Notes under the pieces: model-generated
What the model was told of the DNA's origin: nothing
The model's database searches: none
What the model saw: the letters and a program-made list of their open reading frames with translations, nothing else
Assembly: GCA_041662605.1 (NCBI GenBank)
Contig: JBAZSD010000002.1
Coordinates: forward strand, 248,001 to 312,000
Length of the DNA: 64,000 nucleotides
Source of the DNA: Desulfomonilaceae bacterium
GTDB taxonomy: Bacteria; Desulfobacterota; Desulfomonilia; Desulfomonilales; Desulfomonilaceae
Direction: 5' to 3'
In this document: positions 15,745 through 24,526 of the stretch, in pieces
How the letters are laid out: every line of letters begins with the position of its first letter
Position numbering within the stretch: the first letter of the stretch is position 1
Program-made: the position numbers and the translations under genes

Positions 15745-16959
15745 CTATTTCCTTTTCCTGGCCATAAGGGATCCGATTCTTAATCTCAAGGCGTTAAGGC
15801 GGATGAACCCCTCAGCGTCGGATTGCGAATAGACCTGATCCTGCTCAAAGGTCGCAAACCTCTCATCGTACAGAGAGTTGTCCGATCTTCTGCCTGTAAC
15901 CGTAACACTACCCTTGTAAATTCGCAGTCTTACATCTCCGGATACTACGGAAGACGCCATATCTATCGCGGACTGAAGAATTTTTCTCTCCGGCGAAAAC
16001 CAGTAACCGTTATATACAAGCCCTGCATAGCGAGGTATCCATTCATCCTTGAGTTTTAGGACCTCCCGATCCATCGTTATGGATTCCAGGGCCCGTCTGG
16101 CGGAGTGGATGACCGTACCGCCCGGAGTCTCATAAACGCCTCGGCTTTTCATACCCACGTACCTGTTTTCTACCATGTCCACACGACCCACGCCGTGAGT
16201 TCCCGCCAGCTTGTTCAAATGATCCAGCAACACAGCGGGAGTCATCGTTACCCCATTTACAGCGACCGGATCACCTTGCTCAAAAGTCAGGACGATCTCC
16301 TCCGCCTTGTCAGGGGCATTCCTCGGATCGACCGTAAGCACAAACATGTCTGAAGGGGGTTCAGCCCATGGATCTTCCAGTATTCCTCCTTCAAAGCTCA
16401 GATGAAGCAGATTTCTATCCATACTGTAAGGCTTTTCAACGGTGGATGTTACTGGAATCCTATATTTTTTCGCGTAATCGATAAGTTCCGATCTGGACTT
16501 GAACGACCATGTTCGCCATGGAGCAATAACTTTAATCTCCGGGTTGATTGAATAGTATGTCAGTTCAAACCGAACCTGGTCGTTACCCTTCCCGGTAGCG
16601 CCATGGCTAACGGCGTCGGCGTTTTCCTTTGCGACTATTTCCATTTGCGCCTGGGCGATACATGGCCTGGCTATTGATGTCCCAAGAAGATATGTCCCTT
16701 CATAAACCGCGTTCGCCCGAAACATTGGGAAAACGAAATACTTTACAAAATCTTCCTTGAGATCAATCACGTATATGGACTCAGCCCCAGACGCTTCGGC
16801 CTTGTCATCCAGAGTGTCCAGTTCTTCACCCTGCCCAAGATCGGCCGCAAAGGCTACAACGGGGCACTCATAGGTTTCGACCAGCCACCTCAGGATTACT
16901 GAAGTGTCCAACCCTCCGGAATAGGCCAGAACTATTTTTTTTATGTCCTTCTGTTTCAA
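15745..16959 (-). CDS. argG: Argininosuccinate synthase
   Basis: ArgG joins citrulline and aspartate using ATP. The P-loop of the N-type ATP pyrophosphatase fold is VLAYSGGLDTSVI, followed by AADLGQGEELD, GATGKGNDQVRFELTYY and the IAPWRTW segment. I place the start at the TTG at 16959, which follows GGAGGA and gives about 404 residues, the usual length of this subfamily. An ATG at 17007 would give 420 residues but has no visible ribosome-binding site. It is downstream of argF and upstream of argH. Confidence 0.95.
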   Translation of the reverse strand: MKQKDIKKIVLAYSGGLDTSVILRWLVETYECPVVAFAADLGQGEELDTLDDKAEASGAESIYVIDLKEDFVKYFVFPMFRANAVYEGTYLLGTSIARPCIAQAQMEIVAKENADAVSHGATGKGNDQVRFELTYYSINPEIKVIAPWRTWSFKSRSELIDYAKKYRIPVTSTVEKPYSMDRNLLHLSFEGGILEDPWAEPPSDMFVLTVDPRNAPDKAEEIVLTFEQGDPVAVNGVTMTPAVLLDHLNKLAGTHGVGRVDMVENRYVGMKSRGVYETPGGTVIHSARRALESITMDREVLKLKDEWIPRYAGLVYNGYWFSPERKILQSAIDMASSVVSGDVRLRIYKGSVTVTGRRSDNSLYDERFATFEQDQVYSQSDAEGFIRLNALRLRIGSLMARKRK

Positions 16960-17008
16960 TGTTCCTCCAACTGTTGTCAGCAAGCCACTGTAGTGGCCTA
17001 TACTCATT

Positions 17009-17908
17009 TCAATTGCTAAGCAAGTCCTCTAGTAGAGCCTTCTGAACATGGAGCCTGTTTTCAGCCTGATTCCATATTAAAGAGCGATCCGACTCCATGA
17101 TGTCTTCCGAAATCTCTTCCCCACGGTGCGCCGGCAAACAATGCAGCACATAAACAGGATCGCCGGCGTGCTTAAGTATGCCGCTGTTCACCTGATATCC
17201 CTGAAAGACCTCTTGACGGATCACGGTCTCTTTTTCCTGTCCCATGGAAGCCCAGACATCAGTTGATATCGCATTGGCTCCTTTAACCGCTTCCAATGGA
17301 TTACGGGTCAGTTTCACATTCTTGCAGTCAACTTTTACAGCGGGGTCATAACCTTCAGGACAAGCCAAAACAAATTGGAATCCGAGTTTCTGGGCTGCAT
17401 ATATCCATGAATTCGCGACGTTGTTTCCATCACCGATCCATGCGGCCTTCATTTTTAAAATATCCAGTCCAGCCTCCTGAAGGGTCAATAGATCACCGAG
17501 GATCTGGCAGGGGTGGGACTTGTCGGTCAGGGCGTTTATTACCGGAATGGTGGACCATTTCGCGAATTCCTCGACTATTTCCTGGCCGAAGGTTCGTATT
17601 ACAATTGCGTCGAGGTATCTTGAGAGGACTCGGGCCGTGTCCCTGATCGGTTCACCCCGACCAAGCTGGATGTCACGCGAATTCAGAAAGATGGGGTGTC
17701 CGCCCAACTGATACACACCCACATCAAAAGATACTCTGGTTCTTGTGGAGGGCTTGTCAAAAAGCAGTCCAACACTCTTGCCCTCCAATGGTAAATCGGG
17801 GCCTTTGCCGGGTTCGCCTCTTTTCATGGCTTGGGCGCGGTGGATCCATCCAAGAATCTGTTCCTTGGAGCAATCGGCAAGACTCAGGAAATGTCGAGCT
17901 TTTTTCAT
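17009..17908 (-). CDS. argF: Ornithine carbamoyltransferase
   Basis: ArgF (299 residues) makes citrulline from ornithine and carbamoyl phosphate. The carbamoyl-phosphate motif STRTR in DKPSTRTRVSFDVGV, the HPCQILGDLLTL motif, WIGDGNNVANSW and the ornithine-binding HCLPAHRGEEI are all present. It starts four bases after the argD stop. Length is typical for the catabolic/anabolic OTC fold of this group. Confidence 0.96.
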   Translation of the reverse strand: MKKARHFLSLADCSKEQILGWIHRAQAMKRGEPGKGPDLPLEGKSVGLLFDKPSTRTRVSFDVGVYQLGGHPIFLNSRDIQLGRGEPIRDTARVLSRYLDAIVIRTFGQEIVEEFAKWSTIPVINALTDKSHPCQILGDLLTLQEAGLDILKMKAAWIGDGNNVANSWIYAAQKLGFQFVLACPEGYDPAVKVDCKNVKLTRNPLEAVKGANAISTDVWASMGQEKETVIRQEVFQGYQVNSGILKHAGDPVYVLHCLPAHRGEEISEDIMESDRSLIWNQAENRLHVQKALLEDLLSN

Positions 17909-17912
17909 GGCG

Positions 17913-19115
17913 CTAATCCGTGATTCTAGATAAGGACGCTTCCAGAATGATTATCATTTCATCGATTTCTTCGCCGGAAACAATCAACGGCGGGAGGAAT
18001 CGAAGAACCGTATCGGATGTGCAATTAACCAGGAGCCCATTTTCTCTCATTATTGTAACGAGGTCGGCTCCGGCTATTTTCAGATCCATCGCCTGCATCA
18101 ATCCCATGCCTCGAACTTCTTTGACTACTTTATGTTTGGCGGCTACGTCTTCCAGTCGGGATCTCAAATATCCACCCATTATCCGGACACGATCCAGAAA
18201 GCCGGGTGATAGAATCTCCCTGACTACCGCCACTCCCGCGGCCGATGACAACGGGTTACCACCAAACGTGGTAGCGTGGTTCCCCGGCTTGAAAGTTTCC
18301 GCTATCCTGTCGGTAGCAAGCAGCGCCCCTATGGGAACCCCTCCCGCCAGTCCTTTCGCCAAGGTCATTATGTCAGGAGCGACGCCGAAGTTTTCGTAAG
18401 CGAACAACTTGCCGGTCCGGCCCATGCCGGTCTGGACTTCGTCGAAGACCAGTAATACGCCCCTATTGTCGCAAAGTTCGCGGACTTTCCGGAGAAAATC
18501 CGGAGGGGGAATCCGCACTCCCCCTTCACCCTGAATCGGTTCGATCATCACGGCTGCGGTGTTGTCCGAAACAGCCGCTTCCAGCGCCTCGAAATCCCCG
18601 AATGGGACATGGGAGAATCCGGGTGTATGGGGTTCGAATCCCTGGCGATACTTCGTCTGCCCTGTAGCGGCGAGTGTCGCCAGTGTCCTTCCATGGAAGG
18701 AGTTCTCCATCGTGATTATATGGAATCGGTCCTTGGCGCCGCTGTCGTTGAAAAACTTTCGCGAGAGCTTTATAGCCCCCTCGTTCGCCTCGGCGCCCGA
18801 GTTGCAAAAGAAAGCCTTGTCAGCGAATGAATTCTCAGTGAGTAGCCGCGCTAGCTCGATTTGAGGCTGTATATGGAAAATGTTGGAGACGTGAATAAGT
18901 CTGGCGGCCTGCCTGGAAATAGCGTCCACAAGGACAGGGTGCGCGTGGCCAAGAGGACACGCCGCAATACCTTGCACAAAATCGAGATATTCTTTCCCTT
19001 CGCTGTCCTTGACCCTGACTCCTTTGCCTTCTACCAACATAATTGGCGTCCGGCCATAAGTGTTGAAAACATATTCATTGTTGGCGGAAATAAAGTCTGA
19101 TGATTCCTTTGCCAT
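17913..19115 (-). CDS. argD: Acetylornithine aminotransferase
   Basis: This class III PLP aminotransferase (400 residues) acts on N-acetylornithine and may also supply the succinyl-DAP transaminase activity for lysine synthesis. The motifs are FCNSGAEANEGAIKL, SFHGRTLATLAATGQ, VMIEPIQGEGGV, VLLVFDEVQTGMGRTGK and the PLP-lysine segment APDIMTLAKGLAGGVPIGA. It starts 95 bases after the argB stop. The shared use in arginine and lysine routes suits the joint arg-dap cluster. Confidence 0.95.
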   Translation of the reverse strand: MAKESSDFISANNEYVFNTYGRTPIMLVEGKGVRVKDSEGKEYLDFVQGIAACPLGHAHPVLVDAISRQAARLIHVSNIFHIQPQIELARLLTENSFADKAFFCNSGAEANEGAIKLSRKFFNDSGAKDRFHIITMENSFHGRTLATLAATGQTKYRQGFEPHTPGFSHVPFGDFEALEAAVSDNTAAVMIEPIQGEGGVRIPPPDFLRKVRELCDNRGVLLVFDEVQTGMGRTGKLFAYENFGVAPDIMTLAKGLAGGVPIGALLATDRIAETFKPGNHATTFGGNPLSSAAGVAVVREILSPGFLDRVRIMGGYLRSRLEDVAAKHKVVKEVRGMGLMQAMDLKIAGADLVTIMRENGLLVNCTSDTVLRFLPPLIVSGEEIDEMIIILEASLSRITD

Positions 19116-19210
19116 TTTACGTCTCTCTTAGGCGACGAGTTTCACAACTCGTCTGGTGAAAATTGATAAAGGCTGAACCAGGATCCGGTTCAGAATGCGC
19201 ATGACAAGGC

Positions 19211-20119
19211 CTAAAGGCCCGGCGCTTTTTCGCGAACAATTTCGGTGCCTATACCCTCATCCGTCAGAAGTTCCAGCAACAGAGCGTGAGGTACCCTGCC
19301 ATCAATAATGTGGGCTTTCGGCACTCCGCCTCTGATAGCCGATAGACAGCTTTTAATTTTTGGTATCATTCCGCCGGATATACCTTCGGTCTTTATCAAC
19401 TGTTCCGCCTCTTCTTCTGAAAGGCTTGAAATAAGATTATTCTGCGAATCCAGCACACCCGGCACATCCGTGAGCAACAGTAATTTTTCCGCTTCCAATG
19501 CCGCAGCCATAGCCCCGGCGGCCGTGTCCGCGTTTATGTTGTATGGTTTTTCCTGTGGACCTGCGCCTACTGGCGCTATAACGGGAACAAACCCCCGGTC
19601 TTCCAGTGAAGCTATCAAATCAGGGTTAATCCTTTCAACCTCTCCTACCAGTCCAAGGTCCTCATCAATACCGGCCAATCTTGCAGGCTTGGCTTTTTTT
19701 GCCCGGATGAGCTGACCATCGCGGCCTGATATGCCAACAGCCCGCCCGCCGTATGAATTGATCAGTGAGACTACGTCCTTGTTTACCTTTGCCACCAGGA
19801 CCATCTCGACAACGTCCATAGTCTCTTCATCAGTGACGCGAAGCCCTTTGACAAACTTGCTCTCTTTACCCAGTTTCTTTAACAGCGCTCCTATTTGAGG
19901 GCCTCCACCGTGGACAATGACAGGTTTAACTCCGATGAAACTCAGAAGCGCCACATCCTCCGCAAAATCCCGTTTGAGATCGTTGTTCGTCATAGCGCTG
20001 CCGCCATATTTTATGAGGATTCGTTTGCCTCTAAACTTCCTGATATATGGAAGAGCTTCAGCGAGTATACCCGCTCTCATCTCCGGAGAAACAGGTTGTG
20101 GAGTTTTATCGTTGGTCAT
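19211..20119 (-). CDS. argB: N-acetylglutamate kinase
   Basis: ArgB (302 residues) phosphorylates N-acetylglutamate. It carries the amino-acid kinase signatures RILIKYGGSAMTN, KPVIVHGGGPQIG, NINADTAAGAMAAALEAEKL and LLLTDVPGVLD, and SGGMIPKI. The N-terminal helical extension (ALPYIRKFRGKR) is the one found in arginine-sensitive, hexameric kinases, so feedback inhibition by arginine is likely but inferred. It is the first gene of the arg run. argA, argC and argJ are not in the window. Confidence 0.95.
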   Translation of the reverse strand: MTNDKTPQPVSPEMRAGILAEALPYIRKFRGKRILIKYGGSAMTNNDLKRDFAEDVALLSFIGVKPVIVHGGGPQIGALLKKLGKESKFVKGLRVTDEETMDVVEMVLVAKVNKDVVSLINSYGGRAVGISGRDGQLIRAKKAKPARLAGIDEDLGLVGEVERINPDLIASLEDRGFVPVIAPVGAGPQEKPYNINADTAAGAMAAALEAEKLLLLTDVPGVLDSQNNLISSLSEEEAEQLIKTEGISGGMIPKIKSCLSAIRGGVPKAHIIDGRVPHALLLELLTDEGIGTEIVREKAPGL

Positions 20120-20238
20120 TCGAAATCTCTCGTTTATCGGCGCAGCCGGCGAAATATCGAATCGTCGTCGGCTTTCACGCGCTAAAATTTCTATTTTAAC
20201 ATGAACTTCTAAAATTCGTTAAGGAAAATTATTGATTT

Positions 20239-21141
20239 TCACGCGTTTTTCACAGCGTTAACAATCATTTGATGCCCCAGGTTCGTAAATCGTATTGTTT
20301 CATCAATCAATTTCCTGAACGGCTTCAGCGGTTGAAACACTGTTTCTAGTTCCTCTTCAGGGTGGTACAGCTTCTTTCTCAAGTTAAAGGATCTGGTTCT
20401 CACCTGGATTTTCCGGAATCCTACCGACTCCAGGATTTTCACAATTGTGACCGGATCAAAAAGAACTATATGGTCAGAGCCGTTCAGATAAACCCACTCA
20501 GGTCCGTTTACCATCCTGGACAGGGAGTTGAAATTTGTCGTTGAAAGACGCAACAGGCCACCGGGTCTCAAGCTTGTATATGCTCTCAGCAGACAGGCTC
20601 TTGGAGATTCCAGATGTTCAATCACGTCCCAAAGTCTTATCGCATCGAATGATCCTTCGGTTGCCTCGAATTTTTCCGCTCCCGATGTGATTATTCTCTT
20701 GATACCCTTATTAATAAGATTTGCAATAGCTTCATGGTTGATCTCTACTGCCCAGGTCTCCCAACCCATAAGTCTCGCCGTGTTCAGGAACCAGCCCTTG
20801 CCGGGTCCTATTTCCAGTATTTGGTTTAGCTTCCGGTAATTTCCAAATATCGCGAGTTCCCGACAAATTCTATTTAGCTGGCGGGTTGAAAGTTTATCCT
20901 CACCCATTGCGCCGGTTCCGGAAACTCTCTGATATTGCTCGTGGAATTTTAGATGTGGATCTACAAAAACAAGTCCGCAATCCCAGCAACGAACATGCCT
21001 AAAGCCTTCTTTTTCAAAGATAAGACTGGAATTGTCCGACCCGCACAAGTCACATACTCTGTGAACCTTTTCCTCAAATTGACATGTTGATTGACATGGG
21101 CCCATGATCTGCTTATCGCCAACAAATGGTATTCTTGTCAA
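20239..21141 (-). CDS. SAM-dependent methyltransferase with N-terminal zinc-ribbon-like motif
   Basis: The 300-residue protein opens with a metal-binding knuckle (CDLCGSDNSSL, then VRCWDCGLVFVDPH) followed by a class I methyltransferase domain: ILEIGPGKGWFLNTARLMGW for SAM binding and IRLWDVIEHLESPRACLLRA. This layout is common in sugar or lipid methyltransferases of surface polysaccharide loci, but no such locus is next to it. The start is a TTG at 21141 or an ATG at 21105. The substrate is unknown. It is divergent from the HD-domain gene. Confidence 0.8.
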   Translation of the reverse strand: MTRIPFVGDKQIMGPCQSTCQFEEKVHRVCDLCGSDNSSLIFEKEGFRHVRCWDCGLVFVDPHLKFHEQYQRVSGTGAMGEDKLSTRQLNRICRELAIFGNYRKLNQILEIGPGKGWFLNTARLMGWETWAVEINHEAIANLINKGIKRIITSGAEKFEATEGSFDAIRLWDVIEHLESPRACLLRAYTSLRPGGLLRLSTTNFNSLSRMVNGPEWVYLNGSDHIVLFDPVTIVKILESVGFRKIQVRTRSFNLRKKLYHPEEELETVFQPLKPFRKLIDETIRFTNLGHQMIVNAVKNA

Positions 21142-21268
21142 AATATTTTAGTTTGAATACCTTATCAACATATTATCACTTGTTTTTAATCGTATCGCCT
21201 TGATTACTTTGATGAGTCGTGATAAATACTTGGTAATTATATATTAGTAAGTTATTAGGAGCTTATGC

Positions 21269-21868
21269 TTGGAGCTTAAAGCCATTGCTGATTTCTTGTT
21301 TGAGGTTGGGATGCTTAAACGCACCCCCAGATCCGGTTTTCAGTTCCTGGGAACGGGAAAAGAAACGGTAGCGGAGCATAGCCTTCGCTGCGCGGTGATT
21401 GGTTACACTCTCTCCCGGATGTCCGCGGAATCTGACACCTCCAGGGTAGTCTTGATGTGTTTGTTTCATGATCTTGTAGAAGCCCGGACCGGAGACCTCA
21501 ATTACGTAAACAAGAAATACGTGATCGCAGATGAAAAGTCTGCGGTGAGAGATATGACGGCCAATTTGCCCTTTGGTGAAGAAATCAGACTCTTAACCGA
21601 AGAATTCAATTCAAGGACCTCTTATGAATCGCAGCTTGCCAATGACGCTGACCAGATTGAGATGATACTCCAACTCAAGGAACTCGGAGATCTCGGCAAT
21701 CCATACTCTCGAGAATGGATACTGACCGCTACCAAGAGGCTTCGGACGGAAAAAGGAAAACAACTGGCCCGGAGTATAATGAATACTGATTTCTCAGCAT
21801 GGTGGTTCCAGGAAAAAGATGACGAGTGGTGGATACACGCTGTCAAACCCGAAGAGAGCGAAAAGTAG
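21269..21868 (+). CDS. HD-domain hydrolase (YfbR/HDDC2-like)
   Basis: A TTG start lies behind TAGGAG. The 199-residue product has the HD signature in order: H in VAEHSLRCA, HD in CLFHDLVEARTGDL and D in LANDADQIEM. This matches the HDDC2/YfbR group, which dephosphorylates deoxynucleoside 5'-monophosphates. That substrate is an inference from the family. The C-terminus (FSAWWFQEKDDEWWIHA) is aromatic. It lies 68 bases upstream of the CHAT-like gene on the same strand. Confidence 0.82.
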   Translation: MELKAIADFLFEVGMLKRTPRSGFQFLGTGKETVAEHSLRCAVIGYTLSRMSAESDTSRVVLMCLFHDLVEARTGDLNYVNKKYVIADEKSAVRDMTANLPFGEEIRLLTEEFNSRTSYESQLANDADQIEMILQLKELGDLGNPYSREWILTATKRLRTEKGKQLARSIMNTDFSAWWFQEKDDEWWIHAVKPEESEK

Positions 21869-21936
21869 TCTGTATCCCCAAAAAATATGTTCCGGATCAA
21901 AAACGGTTTGACAGTGGGTAAAAGGTGACGTGCCTC

Positions 21937-23916
21937 ATGACAAAGATTTCGTTTTTAATGTCAGGACCAAATTTGATTTCGATAATTCTCGGCGCAGCCA
22001 TTATGATTGGGCTCCCCTCGTGGTCCGAGGCTATGACCGTGAACCCCGATGAGTGGCCGGGGATTGTAGCGGGGGCCTCCGGCGCGGGTGAGGCTCTGAA
22101 ACAATTCTCCAACTCGTCCGGCCATCTGCTCAAAACCAACGAAGAGCCAAAAGCGAGATATCAGTGGCTGTTTAAGGAATCCCCGTCATCACAACCAAAT
22201 GTGGATTATGACAATGTAAAACTGCTTGAAAAGCTTGATAGGGAAGTTCGGGAGGCAAGAAGGCTATATCTTGCGGGAGAAATCGAAAACTCCATTTTGA
22301 AATACAGAAACGCTATCGATCAGTTTGAGTATTTGCTGGACGATACCCCGCCGGCCCATCCTCTCCTGAAAGATCTTGAACAGAGATTTTCTCTTTTTGA
22401 AGAAGTGGCCACCAAAATTCTGGGGCCTATAACTTCGGATGTTCAGGAACAGAACTCTCCCCGGATATTCCATCTTATGGAAAAAAGAAGACTCGCCCGG
22501 CGTAATCTGGCGATGAAAAAGGCCGGATTGATCGAGCCGTTCGATGTTCCGGCTTCCTTGATGAAACTTGAGAGCGAAACATTGAACCAGCTTGTCCAGA
22601 CCAAGGGGAAGAGGATTATTCATCCATCGGAACCAACCGAGGATGAACTCAGGAACCAGATTGTAGAATTAAGACGCAAAATTCAAAAGGATTCTCCTAC
22701 CTGGACCTTGTTCCAAAAAGGCTCCCCAGTGACCCTGGCGGAAATACAAAAAGAAACACTGGGACCACATGAACTCATTATGGATTTCAACCTTCTTTCA
22801 GACCGAATGGTCGTGGGATTGATATCCAGGGAAAAGGCTATTTATACCCAATCTGCCATTCACAGAGCCGAACTAGACAAGGCGATCTCCAATCTTCAGG
22901 AAAAACTGAGGGATTACTCGACCGGTGACCAGTCCACCTTTATGGGGCACGCATGGAAGGAGCCTTGTCGTCGGGTTTATAGACACCTGATAGGAAAACT
23001 GCCACCAATCTCCAAAGAAAAAACCACCATATTGGTCATTCCAGACAGATCGTTATGGTATACCCCCTTCTCGCTCATGCTGGATTCCGAGGATCGCCCG
23101 TTTGGTCAAGACAGGCTGATATGTTTTGTCCCATCGGCCGACATACTAAAAGGCATGAGAGTCAAGGAAAATAACAAATCTAAATCAACGACCAAGAACG
23201 ATCTTCTTGTATTCGAATCTATCCCCTGGGTTTCTGAAGCTAGCCTCAAGGAGAACTCCCCATCGGACAAGCCTCAAAAGAAAGCAGCGGTTAAGATTAC
23301 GGAAGGAGAAAAGATAGAAAGGCTGATTTTGTCAAACAGCGTCTATCCGAGGCCTTCGGACGTAGTTGTAGGGGTCCAAAAAATATTCAGGAATTTTGAG
23401 GTGTTCGTCGGCCCGACGGCGACTGTTGATAGATTTCTCAGTGTTAAACCGCGTTCCGAAAAGGTCTCCATCCTTGCTGTCCCATTGGAAGTGCAGGATT
23501 TGGTCATGGATGACAAACAGCCTTGTTTTTTCTTCTCCCCGGACAAGACTGGCGAAAGGCGTTTTCTGATAAAAAATCTTTTTTCTATGCCGATGTATTC
23601 CGGAATGACAGTTTTGCCTATAGCGTGGTTTGAAATCCGCGATCCTGACAACTCAAATGGCGATGGCCCGTTGCTGACGTGCCTGGCCCTGCTTTACACA
23701 GGATCGAGAATCACCCTGATCAACTATTCTGACCCAAACTGGGGATCAGAACAGCCATTCCTAACAACTGTCCTCAAAAAAGTAGCGGCCAAAGAAACGC
23801 CCATTCAGGCGCTGGCTGACGCCCCGAGGGAATTGCCGAGCGGCATGGATTCTTCTTTTAACGGTAAGCCGCCATCCTGGTCGGGTTGGATCCTTCTCGG
23901 AGACCCGGAGAGATAA
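21937..23916 (+). CDS. CHAT-domain-like secreted or membrane-anchored protein, catalytic residues apparently lost
   Basis: The ATG at 21937 is preferred over a GTG at 21925 because AAGGTG precedes it at good spacing. The N-terminus has a hydrophobic export signal (LISIILGAAIMIGLPSW). A helical region of about 150 residues follows (LYLAGEIENSILKYRNAIDQ), resembling a TPR. The C-terminal 300 residues fit a CHAT fold: ILVIPDRSLWYTPFSLMLDS then RLICFVPSADILKGM. Where CHAT proteases have THG the sequence reads ILAVPLEVQ, and where they have LSACET it reads VLPIAWFEI. Neither His nor Cys is present. GDGPLLTCLALLYTGS keeps the helix after the cysteine. It therefore looks like a non-catalytic CHAT relative. 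Confidence 0.65.
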   Translation: MTKISFLMSGPNLISIILGAAIMIGLPSWSEAMTVNPDEWPGIVAGASGAGEALKQFSNSSGHLLKTNEEPKARYQWLFKESPSSQPNVDYDNVKLLEKLDREVREARRLYLAGEIENSILKYRNAIDQFEYLLDDTPPAHPLLKDLEQRFSLFEEVATKILGPITSDVQEQNSPRIFHLMEKRRLARRNLAMKKAGLIEPFDVPASLMKLESETLNQLVQTKGKRIIHPSEPTEDELRNQIVELRRKIQKDSPTWTLFQKGSPVTLAEIQKETLGPHELIMDFNLLSDRMVVGLISREKAIYTQSAIHRAELDKAISNLQEKLRDYSTGDQSTFMGHAWKEPCRRVYRHLIGKLPPISKEKTTILVIPDRSLWYTPFSLMLDSEDRPFGQDRLICFVPSADILKGMRVKENNKSKSTTKNDLLVFESIPWVSEASLKENSPSDKPQKKAAVKITEGEKIERLILSNSVYPRPSDVVVGVQKIFRNFEVFVGPTATVDRFLSVKPRSEKVSILAVPLEVQDLVMDDKQPCFFFSPDKTGERRFLIKNLFSMPMYSGMTVLPIAWFEIRDPDNSNGDGPLLTCLALLYTGSRITLINYSDPNWGSEQPFLTTVLKKVAAKETPIQALADAPRELPSGMDSSFNGKPPSWSGWILLGDPER

Positions 23917-23950
23917 GGCTCGTGAGGGGGTGGCTGGTAGCGAATCGATC

Positions 23951-23976
23951 CCCGCGTTGCCAGGCAGGAACGCGGG
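23951..23976. repeat. Hairpin between the CHAT-like gene and rpsT
   Basis: CCCGCGTT and AACGCGGG form an 8-bp stem with a 10-base loop in the 91-base gap between two converging genes. No T run follows on either strand, so it is at most a weak or factor-dependent terminator. Confidence 0.4.
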
Positions 23977-24007
23977 TACGGCTAACGCTAACCGGCCAGG
24001 AAGTCTA

Positions 24008-24262
24008 TTAAGCGGCCAGTTTTTTGGATAGCCTGGATATTGTTCTCGATGCCGTATTCCTGTGAAAAATTCCCTTGGTGACACCCTTACTCAACAGAGA
24101 CATGGTAGAGTTAAGAAGAATTGACGCTTCGGGAGTTTTTTCTTCAATTGCTTTGAGATATTTTTTGACGGCCGTTTTAACTTTGGACTTGTAGGATATG
24201 TTTCTTAGGCGCTTCTTCTCGTTCTGGCGCATTCTTTTAAGTGCTGACGGATGATTAGCCAT
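24008..24262 (-). CDS. rpsT: 30S ribosomal protein S20
   Basis: The 84-residue product begins MANHPSALKRMRQNEKKRLR and continues with the all-helical basic pattern of S20 (KSKVKTAVKKYLKAI, FHRNTASRTISRLSKKLA). It binds the 5' domain of 16S rRNA. AAGGAG precedes the ATG at the right distance. It is monocistronic, as is usual for rpsT. A TTGACA at 24386-24391 on the minus strand could be its -35 box, but the spacing to the nearest -10-like ATATAG is 19 bases. Confidence 0.96.
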   Translation of the reverse strand: MANHPSALKRMRQNEKKRLRNISYKSKVKTAVKKYLKAIEEKTPEASILLNSTMSLLSKGVTKGIFHRNTASRTISRLSKKLAA

Positions 24263-24526
24263 TAATAGCTCCTTTTATTTTTCGCCCTTTCGCCGGTGTT
24301 TTGTTCCCGCGAATTCATAAGCGACGAGACGCGCTTCTCCAGCGCTCGTGATCAATTCTTCTATATCTCAAAAAAATGCGTATCATGTCAATAGCTTTTT
24401 GATGAAATCGCATAAAATAAGGCCTCTTCCATTCATTAGCAAAAAAGGTTAATTTAGTTCGAGAGCAATAAAATTGCCTTCTCGTTTCCGCTTGGCGGGA
24501 AGGACCGTCAGGTTTAACATTTTTTC

